From Phoronis australis (Eukaryota; Phoronida; Phoronidae): 64,000 nucleotides of DNA. Both the position numbers and the translations under genes were made by a program. The notes beneath the pieces are model-generated. The model was not told the DNA's origin. It did not search any database and saw only the letters and a list, made by a program, of their open reading frames with translations. Of the stretch, positions 1 through 15,100 are shown piece by piece (position 1 is the first letter of the stretch; the number at the start of each line of letters is the position of its first letter). The stretch lies in the NCBI GenBank assembly GCA_002633005.1, contig NMRA01000172.1:424348-488347 (forward strand), written 5' to 3'.

Positions 1-161
1 AGAAAATGATCTGTAAAATTGAATATCTATCTCTCGATACGGTTGCACTCAATTTTGTTACCATGTATAACTTCAAAGTTTTGATTATATCTGTCTGTTC
101 ACCAATATTGCCGCAAGCGCCATTTTGTCACACGTCAGTGGAGACAAAAACATAAGGCTAT

Positions 162-3100
162 CTATTGTGAAGTCTTCTTAGTACCCATTTTGACATGTGC
201 ATACCTGTGGCTGGGACTTAACCTTTGGCCCGAGTACCTGCTCGGCACGTTTTGATTTCCCGCTTGTGTCGAACTCCCTTGGCTCTGATAGACACGCGGC
301 CTTTGGGCTTGCTGCATGTTCTGTTGATAAGCAGCTGACCTCATGAGGTCAACAGGGGGCAGGTCATTCGACTGAAAGAAGCATCCCTATTAATATGAAT
401 TCATGTGGTTTCTAGGAGGCAGACATAGAACCTATTCACGCGGCGGACATTAAAATCCAAAGCGAGGCTCACTGCGATAAACAAAGCGAAAGCAGACATT
501 GCGTGAGTTAAATAGCCGGTCTTTCGAGTCCAACCTGGATGTTGAATTTTAATGATGTGTCGACAATTAACTACAGAGACGTAGAAAATTACATTAGAGA
601 ACAAGTTAAGGCGCTTAAGAGTTGTCTGACGAAAAGATTTAAATTTTTTCGGAAAACTAGGTTCGAAACATGAAAAGTAAACATGACCAAATTGCGGCGA
701 TCGTAGTGTTACAGATTAGGTATTATGCTGAATGCAGGGTTACGTTTTTTCTCGTAAATTGTTGATCAAAATACTTTCTACGCGGACAGGTCATCTGCTG
801 GTATTGTTGAAGAGTTGAAGACATATTCGACAGTGGTGGATTAGTCACATCTGGTTAAATTTGTTGATCAAGAATATTATATATAGCCTAATCATATGCA
901 CTCACTGGGACTAACAGTTGATTTGTCATTGATCTGAAAGAATAATTGATGTTATTAAATATATTTTTTATTAAAATAAAAAACCAGGATCGTAATTGAA
1001 AATAAAAGTTATTTGACCATCAATTTTGCTTTCTTGGTTGTATGTCAGTGTAAAATTTATAAATGTTTTCGAAAAGTTAGATCATATTTTGTAGCATATC
1101 GGTCAGTTGTCAAGCATCATAGTAACGACCGGAGAATGGGCTAGACAGGTTGTGTTTTCATGACTACGGATTTAGGGGGGCATGGCCCCTCTAAAATTGT
1201 ATCAGATCCCATTTTTGAGTTCGGGTGCGAATTGCTGACTAGCACACGTGCGCAACCAGGGAGTCTTGTGGGGTGAATAAACAACGCACAGGCGCTGAAT
1301 GAACCCCGTTTACCGTTTTTTTTCCAAAAAGGACAGGGTCCTCAATCCCTCAAATTTGGGGCCCAATATCGGCCCTATTCCTCTCACAAAAATATTGAAA
1401 TATCACGCGAAATTCCCCCACGAGGCATAAAAATTACCCTAATAAAAAATCTCTCTGAGGTCACATCACCTGTAACCGCACAGGTGATAATTTTTAAGAG
1501 CACAAAAGGCTACTTTAAATTGAGACAGAGCCTATGAGAGCTTGCAACAGGGCGGGGGTGCTATTGGGAGGTAGATTGTTCCCGCCCTCACTCGGCGAAA
1601 AAATCGCCTCTTAGTAGGTACTGGCACCTTTCCCCTCGGATGAACGAGGCTCCTGCAGAAACATGATAACTATGATTGCATTGTCCATTTAACTGAAATT
1701 GAGTTCTAAAACGAGGTTATGTTTTGGACGAACGAATTAGGTGTTTTAATTTTAAAATTCAACTTGGTCCAGATTGATATATGAAATCTAACACATGAAA
1801 TAGACGTAAGAATTGTTACGTCGCGGCGTATGGCAACGACCCAACGCTTCCGAATCTCAACGTCTTTAGAGATTGTAAAGCAGACAGTTGCGTGTCCGTA
1901 TTTTTCTAGCCGTTCGCGGAACAACACGGACTGAAACACAGAACTAAGCCGATAAGCCAACAGAGCTATTGTAGCGAGCCTCGTTTTGGAACGCGCCTCC
2001 TGTCGGCGTGAATAGGGTCTATGGCTAACTGTTTGCACATAACTAAATCAGTTACATGTAGCATCTGTGAAACAACTAAACCTTGTTCTGACGCAGGAAT
2101 ATCATAAGCAGTTTTTTTGTAACGAATTTACTTTTTATACTAAGTTGAATAATCTGTACTAATAAAAAAAGCACATCTGATGTCAACATTGCCGAGATCA
2201 AACAAAAATAAAATACACACAACTGCGCGCGGAGAGAAATGTCACGTGGCAGAGGTTGTTTTACTCACCTGCCGCGCGCTGCGCTGACTGCTAGAACTTC
2301 CGTTAAAATTCTGTTCACTTAGAAAAGAGTTGTAGGACGACTGCAAGACGGGCGTAGAGGATAGGGATAATGTCAGATCAGGCGACGGGTAGTAGTAGTC
2401 AAAGTCGGATCGTCGCCGGTTACCATTCATGAACCCGTATGGCTGGAATCCTGCAGACATAGCCCTAAAATTCCAACGATAAAATGACAACATTAACTTA
2501 GCAAATACAAGTGTAAGCCTATGTGTTTTTGTAAATTTCAAATTAAACTCTTTAGAGTATGAGGTGTAAACAATAAGTAAATCCTCGCGTTTTATAACGT
2601 CTCCAACACAAAGTGTGAAAGATTATTTGAATATCCGTACTTCTGAATCATTGCGTAACATTAACCTAAATGGCTCGTTTATGTACACACCTATACAGCA
2701 TATAAATTTCATTACATAACTGAAGTAAATATCAAATATTAAAGAGTATTTGCCTGTTTTGCGCGTTTTCAAGCTCGAATTTTGGTTGGCAATGCCAGTT
2801 ACTCTAGTGCAATTTCACTGACAACAAATTAAGTGGCCGAAAACAGTGGACGATTGGATCAAAAAGTAACAAAGAATTATGGGTGGTGGGTTAGCATATC
2901 TAAAACAGAAATAGTGGCGAGGTGAAAAAAGGGCCTTCTTCCTGCCATACAAATCTTGCTGTGCTTCGGCATGATTAAAGGATTCGGGAAGCTTATATTA
3001 CTGTGTTGGCAACTGTCCAAAATGCTACATTTCAGACATGCGCTGTTCAATTATCATGAATCATGAATTAAGCCAATCATGAAACGAACCAGTCACCTCC

Positions 3101-6100
3101 AATGATTTTTTTTCATCAATACATGCGCAGCACTTTCAGCGTTATCTTTTTACTATGTTCAGCATGCTTAGTCCACAGTGCCATAGCATACCGCAGGCTT
3201 CTGGCGCCATGTTTAACCTAGAAATTGCCATGGTAGCCGCAGAGCGTGATCAAGAACAGCAATTCTTTATCACTGGATTGCTATTAGCCCACCTTTCCAA
3301 GTCGTCCAATTTTCTCAGCAGACGATCGTTTTCTCTCGAAAGGGTCTGGTGCTCTCGTTTGAATTCGTCTTTAAACTTCGTGAGGTCGGAATTTTCAGAT
3401 CTGTGCAGAGCAAATGGAACACCAAAGCATTAGAGGAATATTTAACAAAAACATACCCTCCATGTTTTGAACAATTCACTCGTCTTTAGAATGCTAACGT
3501 GGACCACAGTGAAACTCATTAGAGCTCTTAACGTATCGCAAGACAGCTATAAGGAACTTGCAGAAAGCAACCTTGGATTATAAAACGAAAATAACGAGTC
3601 TACTTCCACTTCACTTTCCATAATTCAACATTCCAGTCTCGCCAACCAATCAGTATGTGGCGGCCATTTTTCTAGAAAAGTTGCAGGCTCACTCGCGAAA
3701 CATTTGGGTTTCATTCGTTTGTGACGGTGTGACCTCAAACTTTTAAGAAAACTCGCCTTAGAGAATGCACCCCGGGGTTTGGGGCTATAGTTCTGTACGA
3801 GAAACTCGACTCGAAAATGACTTATCCGGTGTCACGCTTCGAGTAAAGTAATAAATTAGTACTCGAATCCTGCCACATGCATGATTGGTTAAAGGGGCAT
3901 CTCGCCGATGTCTAGCTGTGCATGCTGAATGCGCTTTGGGGTTCAAGAATATCACCACATACATCTGATATTGAATTGCCACCCTATAAGCCGGCAACTC
4001 AAGTTACAGGGAACTAGACTTTTTGCCACGTAAACAACACAAAATGCAGAGTTAAGTGTCCAAGCCCGAGACAAGTCTGAGTTTGGAGATTAGATCATGG
4101 GGTTGTATTTCTATGAGTTTTTATTCACACATAGAAGTTTGAGGGTGTTAGTAACGACCCCTGATAGAACTTGTAGAAATCGAATAAAGCGCTTCCGGTA
4201 TAGTCATTTCAACGTGTTCTCTGGCGCTTCTTAACAGTGGGCATAAAGAAACTTACGTGTAGATATTTTACTTTTGCCAATACTTTTTACCGCAAGAGCC
4301 ACACATGTCTAAGGCTTCAATCATCTGCTCCAGGGGATCAACAGGCACAGCGCAGCTGCAAGTAGTCAGCGTCTGAGATAAAGACGTTAAACGCCTACCT
4401 GAGCGTTTCGTTTTCTATCATGTACTCTTGTAGCATCTCATACAAGCCACTGTCGGCTGCTGACTTCATGCTAGCTAGCGTGTCCTGTCGCTGGACCAGG
4501 TTTGAATTCTTGTCCATCGATTCGCCATTTTTCTCCAAGGCAAGAAATGGATCTGCAATCGAAAACACTGGGCTTGATCAGGTTGGACGTATTCAGTGCA
4601 ACTACAAAGGTTTAGGAGGATTTTAGGTTCGAAGTTATTTAGACCCACCTCACTATACAAACCTGAATCTTTCAAAATTAGTTTCATTGTCGATAATTCG
4701 GCCAAACAAAATGACATTCGAAAGCTAAATTACAATAAAACTAAACCTGCATTCATCGTGTTTCTACTGATTCTACCAAATAGTGCTGTGGCGTCTCTAA
4801 AGGACCATACGTGATCTAAAGTTAACCTAGAGCACCTAATGACACAAATTGGACACCAAGTGGCTTTTCCAACGACCAGGAGGGCGTATTTTGTACTACT
4901 AGTCACTCGCGACACACTTGGTGCGATAAATCTTGGCTTACGCAACAAACATAATATATTTTCCTAGGCCATTTTGCAAGGGAATGGTAGTAAGGTCACG
5001 TCTACGCGTAGAATTTTGGCTTGCTTTTCACCACGGTGATCACGCTAAACTCGCAAGAAAAAAGCCTTATCGAACGCGAGTTCAAACTCCATAACAAAAG
5101 AAAACACGTAAGATTAACCGACGGAATTCAGTGACTGAAAATCGTTTCACCTTTTACTGTCTCTTCGGCAATTTGTTTCGACACCTGTCTTAGTTCGTTG
5201 TCGTCATCCAACGTGTGTTTACCCTGAGCTTTGGACGGGAAGTGAAGTTGTTCTCTCAAGTACTGGTTCTCAGTGCGCAGCAGTTTCAGCTCTCGCTTCA
5301 GGCTAAGTATGAGTTTCTCCCTGGGGTCCATCATAACCACTGGCTTGTTCTTTATTTTCTTGGCTCTGTTGGCATAGCGCAGCGTGTTTATAGTTTCGGG
5401 TCCATTGGACGAGGCTGGTGAAACGCAGGCAATCTGGAATAATAATGTTATTTTCAAGGTACATTTGCGATGTTTTGCCTGAAACAAGTCATAGCAAGCG
5501 TCATTTCCCTTTTCTCGTGGAATGCTTAGACTTGACTGTGCCGTCTGAACCTGTTAACTGGTAGCATCTCCTTATCAGATCGTCTTTGAAACATTTACAG
5601 AGAAAGTATTCAGTCTTGTCTAAATCAAAATGTTAGAGTTTTGGTTTGTCTACAAAGTTAGCCACTCAAATGGGCAGCATAAGTTCACAGACTGGTTACC
5701 AGCTCATACCATCAGTGTAACACCGTTCCCTCCTAAGCTGTCCGCGAGAAGTTTCGTTAGTTTGCTGTCACGGTAGGGTATGTGTCCGTTTCTCTTCTTC
5801 GCGTCTCCCAGGGAAGAAATACAATTACCTAAAGAAAATATCTCGTGATAAGACTTGATTATGCGAACACGTATACACTGTATGCAAACTAAGCACAGCG
5901 CGAAACGCTTGTAGTCACGTATCGCGATTTTTCAAACAGCATAGGAATACCTGCCGAAGTATCAAACAGTTGAAAAACACAGTTACTAGAGTTATCAAAA
6001 AACAAAACAACTCTTGTTACCGCGTGTTGGTTTTAACCGTATTCATAAGCATAGAAAGGTACGTATTAGTGGGGGCGAAACAAATGTGACTGCAACACCG

Positions 6101-9100
6101 TCTTCTGGTCGATTCTAAATGTAGTTTTGCCTCCGCCAGTCCAAGTTTCGCCTCGACTTCTACGTCAGGTTTATTCCCCTCCATCCCCAGTCGACCTGCG
6201 TTTTACTTCCACCTGCCGATCACGATTTATGAGTTAAATTTACACTCCAAAAAACCGCGTATTAAAAGATTTCTGAAATTTTTGTTTACGATTGCCACTA
6301 CGTGCACTTTGAGCAAATAAATTACACATGAATACAGTATACACTATCTACAGTCTGGTCGAATTAAAGCGAATAGCGTACGAACCATTCCGTTTCAACA
6401 ATAACGACATGCTAATGGACTGTCAACCAAAAGTTTATTAAAAGCTCTAGACATTTAAGTTAGCTAGATTATGCAGGACCTTAGAAAAGTGTCCGAATTT
6501 GACCAACTTCGAAACACCATATCTCAGGAATGTTGGTCGGACTCATATCAAACTTTCACTTATACAATGCCTAATACACTGTCCTCCAAAAACTTTTGAA
6601 AACTGTTTATGAGTTAATCCACTTTTGCATGATGGGCTATCAAAAATGGGACTTCATCATTTTTCTGAAAAAGATTCAAAAGCTTCAAAAACGACAACGG
6701 AATGATTTTTTAAGAAAACTATACAAGCGTTTTTGAAATTTTATCTTGAAAATTCGTATGAAATGAAATTTGGTCATGTTATTGATACTGCTGTTTCACT
6801 ACTACCTTTCTTTTTGGTTAAATTTAACTAAAAATAAATGGTGACATAACCCAAATTCTGCCACATTAAGAAAAAGTAAAAAAATGCATTTTTCCAGACT
6901 ATAGCTTTGTACACATTTGGTTAAATACGGTCTAATCGACAAGTTAATCATATAATAATATGAGCACAGAGACAAAGTTACTGAACTTAATCATGCAAGA
7001 GAAGACTGAAAATATCTGATGATCAAAATCTTAATTGATCATCAAAAATATTCTTAATTGTTATACAACTATCAAGAATATTGCCTCGTGTAATTCACAA
7101 GTACTGGTATTCAAGTTCTTCTATCTTTTGACTGCAGTCAATGTTACTTTTGTTTTTTAAATACCAACCTGGAATCTTCGCGGTCGCGGTGAAACGCTCT
7201 GCTGGAGGAACAAAATCCCACTCGATAGATGGCGGAATACTAAGAGCGTACTTAACTGGTAAAGCCACCTAACTCGTTTTCAGCGCATGTCCGGCAGACG
7301 ACGGCGACAATTCAAAATTGGAAATAAAATCACAAAAACACAACGAATTTTTCCTTTTATCTGTAGCTTTGGTCAACGCTAATAATTTTTATGCCATCCA
7401 AAAATAATTCCTACATTCCGTTTTTCGGCCGTAAAACCGACACGAACCTTTTTAAAACCTGGTGACATACTGTACATGTGGAAAATTAAGAAATACGTGA
7501 TGATTTGTTGTGACGTTACCTAGCACCAGTAAACTGCGGTTAATGTTATTCGTCTCGATGAGCTGTTCGCCTGACGATTGCGAGTCCTTGACCTTTTCAC
7601 TACCTGTGAATGAAACGGAATGCTTTAGATAGTGGAAGGAAACTTAAGTTCTACTTTTATAAAACAATTGAAACAAGTAAAAAGACCGCAATATGGCAGT
7701 AGCCTGAGATTTGGAGCCAGATATTTCAAAACACGACACAGGAAGTCTTTGTGAAATTTATACAGCAAAAAGTGTTCGTGTCATGTCCCCATAAAATTAA
7801 TGTGGCAGGGAAATCGCTCACAGGGACATTTTTTGGTTTTAGAGCTTGGGCTCTGCAAATTTCATATCGATGATACTAGGCAAAATTCCTCACCAATTAG
7901 GTGGGGACCCGGATCCTCTATCAAAATATATCATATTCTAAAAGTAGAGCATTATTGACTTTTTATAGTTTACTACCGTGTTTCCACATGTCAACGTACC
8001 AGCTAAATCTACAAATGACAGCTTTCCGTGTTTCGTAATGTACACATTGTCATCATCCGGGTCCTGCATCTCGCTCTCAATCATGAGGGATAGCATGCTG
8101 TGGCTCCTACTTGAAAATTCATTCAGATTGTGAGATCCAGTCTGGCGATTTTTCAGACCTGAAATGATGATTGTGAATTATGGGACTATTGGATGCTTTT
8201 ATATTAACAAAAGTGTAACACTCATTCAATTCAGTTATAAAAATAGTCAGTATCAGAGTGATGTGAAGCTTGAATAGTTCTTGAAAAATGGAAATACCAT
8301 GGGCCCGTATCATGAAAAACGAAGATTTAATGCTAAACAGTTGTCTACATTAAGACCGAAATTCGGGCTGAGTTAAGATGGAAGACAAAAAATCAGTAAA
8401 GACCGCTTCAAGAACGCAAAGTGGGTTTTCTGTCTTTTGATCATAATACCAATGTTGATGTTCAAAAGGTACAGCCATAGCAAAATAATCCAAAGATTGG
8501 ACTTTGGACAGGAAATGCTATGTTGTCTCTTCAAAACTCTGAAACGATTTTGTTGTATTTGCGACGAAATTGATTTACAAATGTTATAGTAAGATATTTT
8601 TGAACAAATAATAAACTTGTAATCCAAATAAATGACTTGCACGGTTTTGGTGATACAACAGAAAATTTTTATTTAAATATATTTCATTAGGGTCTGCCTG
8701 GAGGTTGAACTTTTGCTGTATTTGGATCTTTAAAAGTCTAACATCTGACTAAAACAACAATAACCAGACAGATCCCAACATGAAATGGACTGCAGTGGCT
8801 TCATGTCTTCCGACTAATGTTAAAGATTCCTTTAACCCGTGCAGTATTTTGACACTTTTCTGCCTAATACTGCACTTGTGTAAGAGTAAAACATTGGATC
8901 TGTTTGTAAAGTGGTTTTGAAATATGAACTTTTCAATAGCTGCGCTGGTTGTGTATTGAAAGTTTTTGTTGTTCTAATATTTTGCGTAACAGTTGAGCGA
9001 GCAGTATTTGCTATCACTTGAATTGATTTACTTGTAATGACCTGAACTTTAGTCTTAGTATGATATGTAAAGGGTCAGTTTACAAAATGTTCTACACTAT

Positions 9101-12100
9101 GTTCTATGTAAAAGCTAACATCCTGAGTACAGTACTGTTTATAAGTTGTTCATCGTATCGATTATAGCATAGCTAATGAAACTGTTATTGATCGCATAAC
9201 CCCATACATACTCTAAGTAAACTAACTCAGCAAAAAATCCCAGGTTCATTTTTTCGCAAGCCGATGCGTCTGTATGAAGCACCGGTGACTGAACGGGTGG
9301 AATTTCAAATGTAACGTTCCGTATTTGGCATTCTATCACCTTCTCCCGGCTATCTTTTCTCTTGGCGAGTTAGAACCGCCTCCTAGCATCGAATGCCATG
9401 CGCACAACTTATCACACATCAAAATAAATGCGTCGAACGTTCAGTTGTAAATGGCTAAACAAATAAATGTTTGTTTTTCTTTCCGACTGATCGGCAGGTA
9501 ACGTTGCCTTTTAAAACCTGGATTTACGTTCCAGTATTTACTCAACGTTACAATGAATATGGACTACTTGGACAATGCACATAGAGTAGGTCGTGCTTGG
9601 CAGAGTAGTGACGCTTTTAATGTGAAGTTGTGAATTATAACACTATGATGCCTGGCTGGTATAAAAATAGTTCATACATACATACATACATACATACATA
9701 CATACATACATACATACATGCATGCATACATCTACATATATATTGCAGACACTAGAACGGATGGACTGTATAAAGCAGACGTTCCTTTTTTGAACTAGCA
9801 GCTTCGATCAACAATAATAATCTATGTTGTCGATCTCGAACAGAATGTTTATCACTTTTTAAAAAACGTTGATGCAAACAACACCCAGAATATAATTTTT
9901 AACCAAATTTTAGGTGACATTGATATTTCGATTCCCCAAATAATTCGTGCTTGTCCCATTCAATGTGACCAACACCTGCATGTCCAGTTGACCAACATCT
10001 GCATGTCCAGTTGACCACGAACAACAAGTTGGTTGTACCAATCATGTATCACATACTCGCTGTTTGAGTAGGCTGCCGAGAAATAGCTGCGTAGTTAATT
10101 ATGCTTAATCCATCAAGTCATTAGCTAGAATAAATTGAAAATAAATCTAGGATTAATAACTATTATCTGAGTACTTTTCAACCTCACAGAATTTATCAAC
10201 TCAAATGCCACATTTTTATAGATAGCGATGTTGACTTGAAGAACACCGTTGCCTTCCATGCAACCATCACATCAGCATTGAGTTAAGACAGGTTTAAAAT
10301 CATTTTTGCTTGTTTTTGCACGATACGTATTAGAAATATCGCGTCATCATCTTTAAAGAACATTGGTTCAGCAATTTCCTGTCCAGAGCACATCACGAAA
10401 CATTACCCAAAACACAGCTTCGTAACTGTAATGGAATTCCATTCACCTATTTTAATAGTATATATTCGGGCTCGTCTGAATAAATCTAGACCTGCAATAC
10501 TTATGTTAGCACACAAGGCGAATTGAAACAAAAAATTACCTTCTTCATTTTTGGATTTCGGTAATCCCAGCATTACCCCATCAATGTCAATCTTTAGGGG
10601 TCCAATAACGCGCTCATCGTCAGTTTTTAAATACATTACATATTGCTCGTCTTCAACTACATGCATCCGTAGATCGTCAAAATCACTCGGATACTTGTTC
10701 GAATTACTGCCAGCGAAATTGGCCTCACCAGTTATTTTTCCATCTTTTGTGTAATTGTCAAATACATGAGAGTGACCGTACGCATTCCGTCCAGCGGGAT
10801 CTCCGCTGGATTTAGCATTAAAATACTGGTCGCTCACTCCCAGACCGTATCGCCCTTTGAAATCGTTAGGGGTTGAATCCGCCATTGTGATTCCATCGTA
10901 GTTAATTGGCTCTTTTCCAACCTTAGCTTTTGCGAAATCTTTAAGTCGAGCATCCGGTTGGCGCACGTAATTTTGAAAGTCCCGATCTCGTCTGTGCAAG
11001 CCCCGACCATTCATATTTGAAGAACTGCTTTTTATAACTCCAAGCTGAACGCTATTTTTCACTCCTCCATAATCGCCAGCCCTCCAATTCTTGTTTTCAC
11101 ACGAGTTATTCGTTTCTGACACTAAACGTGTGCTGTTGTTATCGCACTCATAACTTCTCTCGGACGTGGACCTTGCTTGGTAGTCCTTTGGATTATGCTT
11201 GCTGAACGTTGTTGTACTGGTCGAATTCAGTTCTTTACTTGTGTAGTCAAGTCTACGATTTAGCGATTGGTGCTCATTAACAGCAAACTTAACTGAGCGC
11301 GATGAAAGGCCTTTGTTGGCATACTCCAATGGTCCTGCAACTACCTGCTTGTTGACACAGCCATTTAAAAACCTATACAAGTTCGATTTTAGATTAGTCT
11401 CCCCTGACAAATTCTCAGATACCACTCGCAAAGGATCAGCGGAAGTCTCGGATGATTGTGTGGATTGCGTGTACCCAGAATAAGCCAGTTGGCGATTTGA
11501 ATCAGAGACTTGCGACTGGTTACTAAATGTTTGGTGAATTTGAACTGTATTCTGGGCTTCATATCCATAACTGGTCGTAGTCGTATCAAGCTCAGCTGTC
11601 GAATTTGCGAAGTTTCCACCAGTCGTAACAAGATCGGGGGAAAATAAATAAAATTGTTGATCGAACAAAATTCTTGTTGGAGAGCTCACACTGCGTTCCA
11701 CGGTGATTGATTTCGTTGGAAAAGGGACGTCCTCTCTGAGTTTCGGTGTGTATACGTCCGAGCGCCAAGACACCGCCTTGCGTTTTACGTCTCCTCTCGG
11801 CGGTTTACAGCGTGTAATCAATGACGGATACATGACAAACCATCGACGAACACGTCCAAAAGAAAGCACATCAAACTTTGTCTATTCGACAAGTGCTTTC
11901 ACACGTTTGTGGATTTTGCTGCGATAAAAATTTTATCCGTGACTGCGAACATAATAGAGACGTTGCCAGATAAATCTCAAAGCTGCCTAACATCCTTTAA
12001 CAAGATGGATCCCCGATAACCGCTCAGGACTTTTAATAATGATGTCTGATATTAAGATGTACATTCGTCTTCTTTATAATCAACTTGATCCGCTCGTCTC

Positions 12101-15100
12101 TACCGACAGTGACGCGACAGCCTCTTCAAATTTACTCACTTTCCCATGGTACAATTGGCTAACAGAAGCGGTCTTTGTTTTTTTTCTTAAACAGTCCTCG
12201 CTGAAGCTAAGCACTTGATATGAACAAACACACTGGTTAAACATCCTTCTTAACACATAAAACCCTTTCGTCTTCGATGACTTTGTGTTCACGGACAATT
12301 CGGATGTTTAGTGTTGACGTATCTGCCACTGTTATGACGCGATTTGGACCCAAAAACAAGAATATAAATCTCTAATCACAAGTTTTCCAAAATTTTGCAG
12401 GTCTTGGGTTTTCCGTCTCAGATAACCACGGGGACAATTTAGGACTCTGATCTTTTCCAAAATTATGTTGCACCCATTGTATGCTCCCAAGGAGTTGAGA
12501 AGGATTAAGATTGACCGAGTCCATGGCCAGCTCATAACTTTCGAAGTGCTTAATTATGTACAGTGCTGCATAAATCCATATTGTTTTTGATTTTGTCACC
12601 ATCATCACCACCGCCACCACCACCACCACCACCACCAACATCACCATCATCCTCACCACCACCACCATCATCACCAACATCACCATCATCCTCACCACCA
12701 CCACCACCATCATCACCACCATAACCATCATCGCCAACACCAGTACCACCAAAACCATCATCTCCGTCGTCGTCGTCGTCATCATTAATGTTGTTGCTTT
12801 TGATATCATTCTTACTTCGGTTTTCTTAGGTATGAATATTTATTTTCCTAATAGGTGTTTGTGCATATAAAATCAATTAGCCTTTCGATTATGATCATCT
12901 TTTTCACAATTTGTATGGTAACTATTAACGAACCATCATTAACAAGCTTATATTGGTACCAGAAATTGATTTCGAACAACTTACCGTCATCAAGAGCTGC
13001 GAACTGATCGTAAAGTGTTTCACATTCCATCAAAAACAACATACCTTCTTCAAGAACTGCAAACAGATCGTCAAGTGTTTCACATTCTATCACAAACAAG
13101 TTCTCCACGTAAAACCCTTTTGTCTTCGACCAGCGAACTTGTAGATTTCCGTGTTGATTGGGATTGAGTAGATCTATAACCTATAAAAAGCAAATGTTAT
13201 TAAAACGATGCAAATGAGATACCCTAGTCAAGTCTACTTCAACGATAAAGTATAAAAATAACGAGACATTCATGTATAATAGTCACTACAAATTCTAAAG
13301 CGCCATAAATTAATATATTAAGAAATGCAAGAGAAATCTAATTAAGGAAAAACTGACCAAAATTAGCCCCCAACTTCAAAACCCTCAATTGCACGTATAG
13401 TTTTCATCATCCATCAACTATTTGTGCCGGAAGTGGTATCTCTGTTCATTGTCCTTAACAAACGGAAACTGTTTCCTCTGTTGACGAAATTTCCAGACGA
13501 CAAGCGCCAGTAAAAGGCCAAGTTTCAAAATTCGTCATTCCATACAATGTGTGAAACGAACCCAAAAGTACAAACGTGCAGTTCTAGTTATCCACTGCGC
13601 CACCTTTTGAGAACTTATGATGTGACAGACTTACCTGTTCGTTGTAGATTTCCAAATAAGAAGCTCGTATGAAAGTTGGCGCCGCATGATTGGCGTGTCT
13701 GTCATTTATCTGTTTCATGAGATAGCGAAAGGACCGAGGAATCAATCCATAGAGGTCATGCTCCTTCGTGGGCTCATCTTGAAACTAAAGAGGGACATCG
13801 TGCAATCTTTAATCATTCAATCATTCAAGCATGTAATCAATTGTTTGCTGTGAATGGTATGAGACACATTCACAGCTGTGTCACTCTTCTTCGATACTAA
13901 TACAGATATCAGTACCCACCGTGAGTTTCCATTTTCAAAGCATGACTTTCAAATTATTTTACAATAAATGGCGTATGTCAAATATCAAAGCTGTTACGGG
14001 TTCTTTTTAAGACGGTCATTCACAGCGCATTACTTTTCACACATTAAGGCAAACACTCCCGCCAAGAATTTGATAAACGTAAGTGCAGAGCTAATCTGAG
14101 CAAATATTGCACAAGTGTTAGGTGTATAGATGCATACCAACTGCGGCGGTCCCGTGATGGTATGCGTTTTTCCAGAGCCAGTTTGACCAAAGGCGAAGGT
14201 GGTACACGAGTACCTGGAATAGTACAGATAAAAATCAAAGAAACACTCCCATACGCACTGAAAATGTTGGACAAGTTTCTTAAGTCGCGAAAAGCGTTGA
14301 CGGTATGGCCTCAGTCATAAATACTAAGTTCCTTTCATGAAAATCGGGCATAAACTACTCGATGAGTAGTAAATGTTGGAGAAATAAAATAGGAATCTAA
14401 AAGAAATGGAAAAATTTGGCAATATATTTAAGCTGACTTGTCAGTAATTCAAAACTGAGGCCTTCCGATTGGAGCATAATGGGATTTCTCCACGGCAAAA
14501 CAATGTTCACACACTAAGTCACAATCAATTGCTTTTCTCGTGACTCCCTGGTAAAAATTTATCTGCATTTATTGTCGAGGCACCATGTAGCGTAATGCAA
14601 AATGGATTTTTTTCTCTTCGCGGGTCTCTAGGTCAAAGGTCACAGGGTCAAAAATGACCCTATGCTGATGACTCATTAAAGGCTTTAAGAGCTTACTGCA
14701 TACTGATTTCACCAGAAATCAATGCCGGGCATAACAAAATACTAGAACACCGAAACAACGATATAAACACTTGGATATCCCGTGAAAAATTCAAATGTCT
14801 TGTGGAAAACATATTTAGGATAAAAGCCCATGAACAAAAAAAATGTTTTCCAATTCTGTTCCCTTTTTTGTAAAATGCATGAACAGCGTCCACTAGACTG
14901 TTATGAGGTATATATATACAAGTCGTCGAGTTGTGATTAAAAAAAATTGGTTGATTTTAGATAAATTGGCACACCAGGGAATGCAGTACCTTTTCAATGT
15001 TCTTTGTTCATACAATTATTATTATCACAAAACACTTAACAAAACGCTTACCCGTTTATTGCCATGTCAATGAGTTTAGTTATTCCAGAGTGGTCGAAAA

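Noticed and set aside
12372-12809. 145-codon minus-strand ORF with poly-Val/Met
   Set aside because: It is produced by the CAC/CAT triplet repeat.
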